A DNA stretch of 64,000 nucleotides from Nigrospora sphaerica (Eukaryota > Ascomycota > Sordariomycetes > Amphisphaeriales > Apiosporaceae). Both the position numbers and the translations under genes were made by a program. The notes below the pieces were generated by a model. It searched no databases, was not told the DNA's origin, and saw only the letters and a list, made by a program, of their open reading frames with translations. This document shows positions 59,101 through 64,000 of the stretch, piece after piece. The stretch is taken from the NCBI GenBank assembly GCA_018287875.1, contig JAGVVL010000002.1, forward strand, positions 5,084,001-5,148,000, read 5' to 3'. Every line of letters begins with the position of its first letter. Positions within the stretch are counted from its first letter, which is position 1.

Positions 59101-62014
59101 GGTGGGCGAGGCAAGCGGTGGATGGGCGGCACGATGCAAAGCAATGGTGGAAACCCAGTCGTTTATGCCGTGGAAAGGCCTTATGCCATCCCGTGGCGAA
59201 CGGAGGGGTAGGGCGGGAAGGGACGGGTGAAGCGGTTGGAGGGCGAGGAAGAGGGAGGAGAGAACGTTTGTTATGGCGGGCGCGAATGCGAGGGTGTGGG
59301 TTTGGACGAGAGGCGGGTGTGGGTGCGTGGGCGTGGTCGGTCAATGACCAGATCACACGTTAGCGATAGCTGGCACGGTAGATTTCGCAGCTTAAGGTAC
59401 GGCCAAAGTGGGAGGGTAGGTATGTAGCTCCTTCCACTGCTGTGATGCGATGGGGCCGGGGTTTGCCCACTATATTGTGAGGGACAAATGACGGGCATGT
59501 ACAACACGTACACCGCAGGGCACACACAATACGCAAGGACAACCCCTGCCTGCCAACCTGCTCAGGGTTGTCACTTTCGGTTTTGCGTGGAGGGGCAGCT
59601 GACAACGATCGACCTCACTTGCTGATGGGGTACCTTCACAATGTCGGACGCGGCCTGGCTTTGCGCTGGTTGGCTGGGTGAGGGATGGATGGATAGCACT
59701 GACGAGGAGCGAGCATGAGCGGTGACCAGCTATCATGGGAAACGTGTCAGTCGACCTGCCAACGGCTGCCGGAGAGCTGTCAACCTCTGCCAACCAGTCA
59801 GGACTCCCCACACGACTTTTTGCTGTCAGCCCCTCCCACGTTAATCCGATGGAACCCCCCACGTGATTGATTGACCCCCTACGGTGCGATTAGTAAAGTA
59901 ACGGATCTACGGAGGTCGAGCGGCTCGCCGCACCTTTTCATCCAAGCTTCCACGGCACTCAGCACGGGGAACGGGTCACCCATATGAGCGAGCGGGCTTG
60001 GCAGCGGCTGAATGGAAGCAGGGCTTGGGAGGCAAATTGTTGAAAAGAATGGAAGCAGCGGAACACGGCCCCGCTGCTTCTACGGGGCCCATATGAAAGC
60101 GCCACTACGGAGAAGCACATCTTCATGTGTCAAATCGGGGCACTGCTAGGTTCTTGGGTAAAATGGCTGTCGGTATCGTTGCTGCTTCTATCCAGCGACG
60201 GGCTAGCCGAGTTGTTGTTGTTTTCACGAGACAACACCCATGGCCACCTGCAACCACCCCGTACTACCACGGGCAACACGGCGTCTTCTCTTACCCAGCG
60301 CATAACTTGACTCTCTACCTGATACCTGTCTATTTCGTAGCGCCGTTTCTGGCGCGTGGCGACGCCGTTGCGCTTGCAGCTGCAGGCATGGGACGAAGGG
60401 AATGAACAGCCGCCAAGCGCAAGCGGCCCGTCCGAAGGCCGATACGGACGCGCCTACGTCCACGATCTAAATTCGTAAGGAACGGCGACCGGCTACGAAG
60501 CCGGCACATGTCGGTTGATGGTCGATAACCGATGGTCCTACGTACGTGATCCCATCGTGGCTTGCCGTACCGTCCAAATATCCATCTCTTCTTAGTTCCA
60601 TTTTCACACATCCATCCCTAGAAGTACCTCCGTGGCCCAGTGATAACAGCCTCGCCCAGCGCCTAAGGAAAGATGGACATAGGGGCCCCCCGGCCAAGGG
60701 GCAGGGGGCCCCAGGGCCAGCCCAGGTGGGTCTGGGTCCGTGTCTGCGGATCTACCGTTCCTCATTACAACTATACGACGGGATTTTGGCCGTTCCGTTT
60801 CTTTGTATTTCCCATTTCAACATACGTGGTCAGGCCAGGCCGAGCCAGGCTAGGGTCATGACTGAGTCGCCCCTGGTCTATCGGGGTCTGGAATGTAACC
60901 TCGCGGTGCCACATCCATACGGAGGGCTCAACAAATGAATGCTCCATGCTTGCCCAAAGGGAAACGGATCGGCCATGGGAACCTAGATGGGAGATTGGAT
61001 ACGTAACTGCGTTTTCGGGGCGCAGATTCCCTCCTTCGCTCTCTCTCAACTCTCAAGACCAGAGCCGGCCGGGGAATGCACATGTGAAGCCTCCTCTGCT
61101 TTCGCGCCGAGTCTGGATGCAGGTACCAATGGGCCGTCATGACTCTGACCAGGGGGGAAGCGGGCGTTCGAGATGGGCCGACCCTTGCGGGCTCCGTACC
61201 TCGGACTGTTCAAGCTTCTCCATGATTTCCGTCCGCTGAGCGCCAGGCAATTTGCCTTAGTCAGGTACAGGGCGCTCACGTACAGCCATTCGTGGCCGCG
61301 TCGGTAGGGGTGCCGTGTAGAGCCGCCCGAGCTAGGGCCAATCAATCTGGGCCCCTGGGCTATTTATTGTATTGTACCTAACACAGTAAACCATACGCCC
61401 CAGCCACTCTCCAGGGTTGGATAGCCGACTCAGCACAATCTATTCGCTCGGTTATTACAGGTAGGTACTTCATCTAGAGATGCACATTTCCATTTGCCTC
61501 GATAGCACATGCGTCTGGAACTAGTTAGTACGGCCAATCTGCAGCACCAAGACCGGCACGGCAGCGCCAGGGGGCGGGGAGGAGGTCTTGTATGGATTGG
61601 GAAGCTCGACGAAAAGAAAAAAGACGTTTCTGCACCTCGCCCGGCGCGGCCATGCCCGGCTGCCCGGGACGCCCACGAACCTCCTCCGCCCACGAATCTC
61701 TCGATCCGCCAATTGCGTGCAGAGCCTGCGCCTTGGGCCTGTCCGCTCCACCGTTCACTGTGGATCTCGGTGGCCCAGCTCCATATGGGGATCGATTCGG
61801 AATATCGGGTACGCTTTCGCTGAGACCCTGGTCGTCTCGCCCCCAAGCCCTCGGCAGCAGCCATTTGTTCTGGTTCGCGTCGCCGTGCCGTACATAAGTA
61901 TGCGCCAGTCTACTCGTCGCCAAATCGCTTGCGGCCGTCTCGTGTCTTCTCCCCCCCGTTCGGCCCCCTTCGACTCGTCTTCGCCCCCCTCCTCCGTCGT
62001 CGTCCCTACGTTCA
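59101..62014. other. Long intergenic region, SEY1 to PAQR gene
   Basis: About 2.9 kb with no supported gene. Several frames of 100-185 codons exist, but the longest near 61525-62082 (minus) is a shadow of the PAQR leader and start, and the 130-codon frame at 60546 has no family features. A GC-rich self-complementary stretch is at about 60680-60720. Confidence 0.5.
60680..60720. repeat. GC-rich inverted repeat
   Basis: AGGGGCCCCCCGGCC and GGGGGCCCCAGGGCC lie within 40 bp and can pair to form a strong hairpin. It may be chance in a GC-rich genome. Confidence 0.4.
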
Positions 62015-63119
62015 ATGGCTGGCACCGAGTCCTTGACCGACGAGTCGACCCGTTCCGGCGATGGACCCAAGCGCAATTCCATGTCGCAGTCCGTCTCGAC
62101 GCACCGGACCGTCTCAAACGAGAAGGCCTACGAGCTGTTGACCTATGACGACATACCCGAATGGTACCAGGACAATAGGCACATCCGCGGCGGTTATCGA
62201 CCAGTCTCCAATTCCACCCAGGCCTGCCTGCACAGCTGGTTTCACTTACACAACGAGTCGGTAAACATTTACTCGCACTTAATACCCGCCATCCTGTTCC
62301 TCTTCGGCGTGCTCTATGTCCTGGAACCCCTGCACCTGAGGCATGAGAACGTGGCCGCCGCGGACTATGCCGTCATCGCCTTCTTCCTGCTCTCGGCAAC
62401 GGCTTGCTTCAGCCTGTCGGCCTTTTACCACACCTTCATCAGCCACTCGCAGAAGGTCGAGGCCCAGTGGCTCAAGCTCGACTTCTTGGGCATCATCCTC
62501 CTCATCATGGGCTCTTACTTCGCCAACGTCTACGTCACCTTCTGGTGCGAGGAGAAGCAGCAGAACATTTACTGGGGAATGGTAGGTAGCTTCCGCTCGG
62601 CAGCCTGTTCCTCCCCCCCCTCTCCCCCCGCGAACGAATATGACACTTAGCCGGTGCGTGTGCAGATTGGTGGCCTCGGTGCTGTATCCATGATCATCAT
62701 CTGCTCTCCCTACTTCCAAGGCCTGCGTTGGCGCACCTTCCGCCTCCTGACCTTTGTCTGCACCGGCCTCTCGGGCATCGCGCCCATGGCCCATGGCCTG
62801 GAAATGTTTGGTTTCTCCAAGATGGTACATCAGGCCGGTCTGCCATTCTTCTTGGCCGCCGGCTCCCTCTTTCTGGTGAGCTGTGTCATCTATGGTGTAA
62901 GTCGACCCACCACGAGCCACCTTCCGGAGAGTAATACGTATTGACGCCTAGGGAAAGACCAGGTTTCCCGAGCAGTTCTGGCCCGGTGTGTTCGATATAT
63001 TCGGGTCCTCGCACCAGATTTTTCACTCGGTTGTGGTAATAGCAACCGTAGTCCACCTTGCGGGCGTCATGTCGGCGCTGGATTATAACCTTCGCAACCG
63101 CCAATGTGCAGTAAGCTAA
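62015..63119 (+). CDS. PAQR / haemolysin-III family seven-TM protein (Izh-like)
   Basis: Progestin-adipoQ receptor family, yeast Izh proteins, linked to sterol/lipid and zinc homeostasis. Exons 62015-62581, 62666-62896 and 62952-63119 give 321 residues. The cytosolic start is Ser-rich. The family signature WFHLHNESVNIYSHL precedes TM1 (IPAILFLFGVLYVLEPL). SAFYHTFISHS carries the first metal-binding His; GSSHQIFHSVVVIATVVH carries the C-terminal HxxxxxxxxH-type pair that completes the zinc site. LDFLGIILLIMGSY is the third signature. Seven membrane segments can be counted. A GTAAGC just before the final TAA could be read as a donor, but the protein already ends at the expected length. Confidence 0.94.
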
Positions 63120-63428
63120 CACCAAAGGACAAGATGATGACAAGACGTGACCAGGATCCAAACATAGTGGACCGTAGACACCCGTCGTTGGGAACTCCGA
63201 CATAATAGAAAAAAAGAAGACATACAACATGACTCCCAAACAATCGACTCCAAGTACCTTGTAATACCCGGGTTGGCCCTTCCCAACAAAGCCCCTGCCC
63301 GTTTGGCGAGAACTGTCGGCCCCGCAGCTACAGATTTACTTGCCGGCCTCACTTGGTCATCGCTACTATGTCTGCAGAGCGGTATATACCTTGAGTCATT
63401 CTGAGCGCCGAGGCTTCACAGGGCCGGT
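63120..63428. other. Spacer between PAQR gene and second helicase-like remnant
   Basis: No gene is seen. Confidence 0.5.
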
Positions 63429-64000
63429 TTGCCTAGGGCTAACACAAGGCGCCTAACCAACACCTCGGCAACCTGGGCCGGAAAGCGAGGCTCGCCCACA
63501 TGCAAAGCTACGATATACCGGCTTCGGGGCGCCGCCCCGAATAGGAAGGTCGCGCCTTTGGCCATAATTTTCGCAATCATTGTATCCCAGGTTCAGCTTC
63601 TCCCGAAGACGATGGGCCGCTTCCATTTTGGAGCAAGATTGTCCCCCGGAGGCTCCCCCGGGTGAGTTTGACCTGTCCGAGACCGGGATCTCAGGTAGAA
63701 TTACGAAGAATATCCAAGACTGGGTGCAGCACGCCAGGAATACCGGCCCCGGGGATCTGAAGCAGTTCCAGGCTTACATATACAAAGCCTCGGATGAGAT
63801 TGTCTTCTCCGCATCTGCCCAGGGCGCCAAGGAACTACAGGCCGACAAGCATGACCAGCAGTATTAGCTCACCTTGCATCGGAACTTTACTTCCAGAAAC
63901 TTCCTTAGGTTGAAACCCATGAGTCCGACGGGGATCCTGTATACTACCTCCTTAAACAAACCAGCTCGTACACAACCAAGGAACTCCGGAAGAACCCACC
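63429..64000 (+). pseudogene. Second, diverged copy of the helicase-type repeat gene (runs off the window)
   Basis: Translated pieces align in order with the central part of the broken gene at 41450-41900. LPKTMGRFHF matches LPKVMERFQI. After a one-base frame change, GEFDLSETGISGRITKNIQDW matches GLNLRQSEIAARVTKVLQDW, and SDEIVFSASAQGAKE matches RDEVLFPVSVDGSPA (frame-corrected in copy 1). Identity is around 35-40% over these blocks, so the copies are old or from different subfamilies. A TAG at 63865 interrupts the frame at the point matching DQYIFRN. The 3' part, with any helicase motifs, lies outside the window. Confidence 0.65.

Noticed and set aside
60546..60938. 130-codon open frame as a gene
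   Set aside because: No family features or splice continuation; composition looks random for GC-rich intergenic DNA.

Overview
The window is nuclear DNA of a filamentous ascomycete, most likely a Sordariomycete. Genes are GC-rich and dense, broken by short introns (mostly 50-110 bp) with GTRNGT donors and CTRAC-like branch points. The proteins are typical of that group: a Zn2Cys6 regulator, a HymA/Mo25 protein, Mif2/CENP-C, Sey1, Yme2, Rav1 and a dienelactone-hydrolase-like enzyme. I could not fix the genus. Exon joints below were worked out by hand from reading frame, splice consensus and family knowledge.

Left arm (1-36.7 kb), in order: 3' part of a PDK1-type kinase (+); BAF60/SWIB chromatin-remodelling subunit (+); short-chain dehydrogenase (-); HymA/Mo25 (-); cytosolic isoleucyl-tRNA synthetase (+); a 59-aa twin-CX9C protein with three tiny exons (-); an Sfi1-like half-bridge protein (+); a Zn2Cys6 transcription factor (+); Rav1 of the V-ATPase assembly complex (+); a GNAT-like protein (-); an OPT-family transporter (+); a dienelactone-hydrolase-like enzyme (+); and a cytosolic HSP70 (+) with a three-unit heat-shock element upstream.

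Repeat island (about 37-45.5 kb). It holds, in order, a decayed Ty3/gypsy integrase plus chromodomain, three tandem copies of a ~174-bp unit, and a 5.2-kb broken gene in which motifs I, Ia, II and V/VI of a UPF1-like SF1 helicase can still be read. The helicase gene carries a Cys-rich N-terminus and a Cys/His-rich C-terminus. A ~175-bp direct repeat lies on both sides, and an HSP70 fragment abuts the right copy. A second diverged copy of the helicase gene begins at about 63.4 kb and runs off the window. Nearly all in-frame stops in both copies are TAG, which suggests C-to-T decay of the RIP type.

Right arm (46-63.1 kb): Yme2 (-), a twin-CX9C DUF3128/Emi1-like protein (+), Mif2/CENP-C (-), RNase H2 catalytic subunit (+) converging on Sey1 (-), and a PAQR/Izh membrane protein (+).

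The genes are mostly unrelated housekeeping functions and I see no biosynthetic cluster. Loose themes are mitochondrion (Yme2 and two twin-CX9C proteins) and mitotic apparatus (Sfi1 and Mif2). The least explained object is the helicase repeat family.
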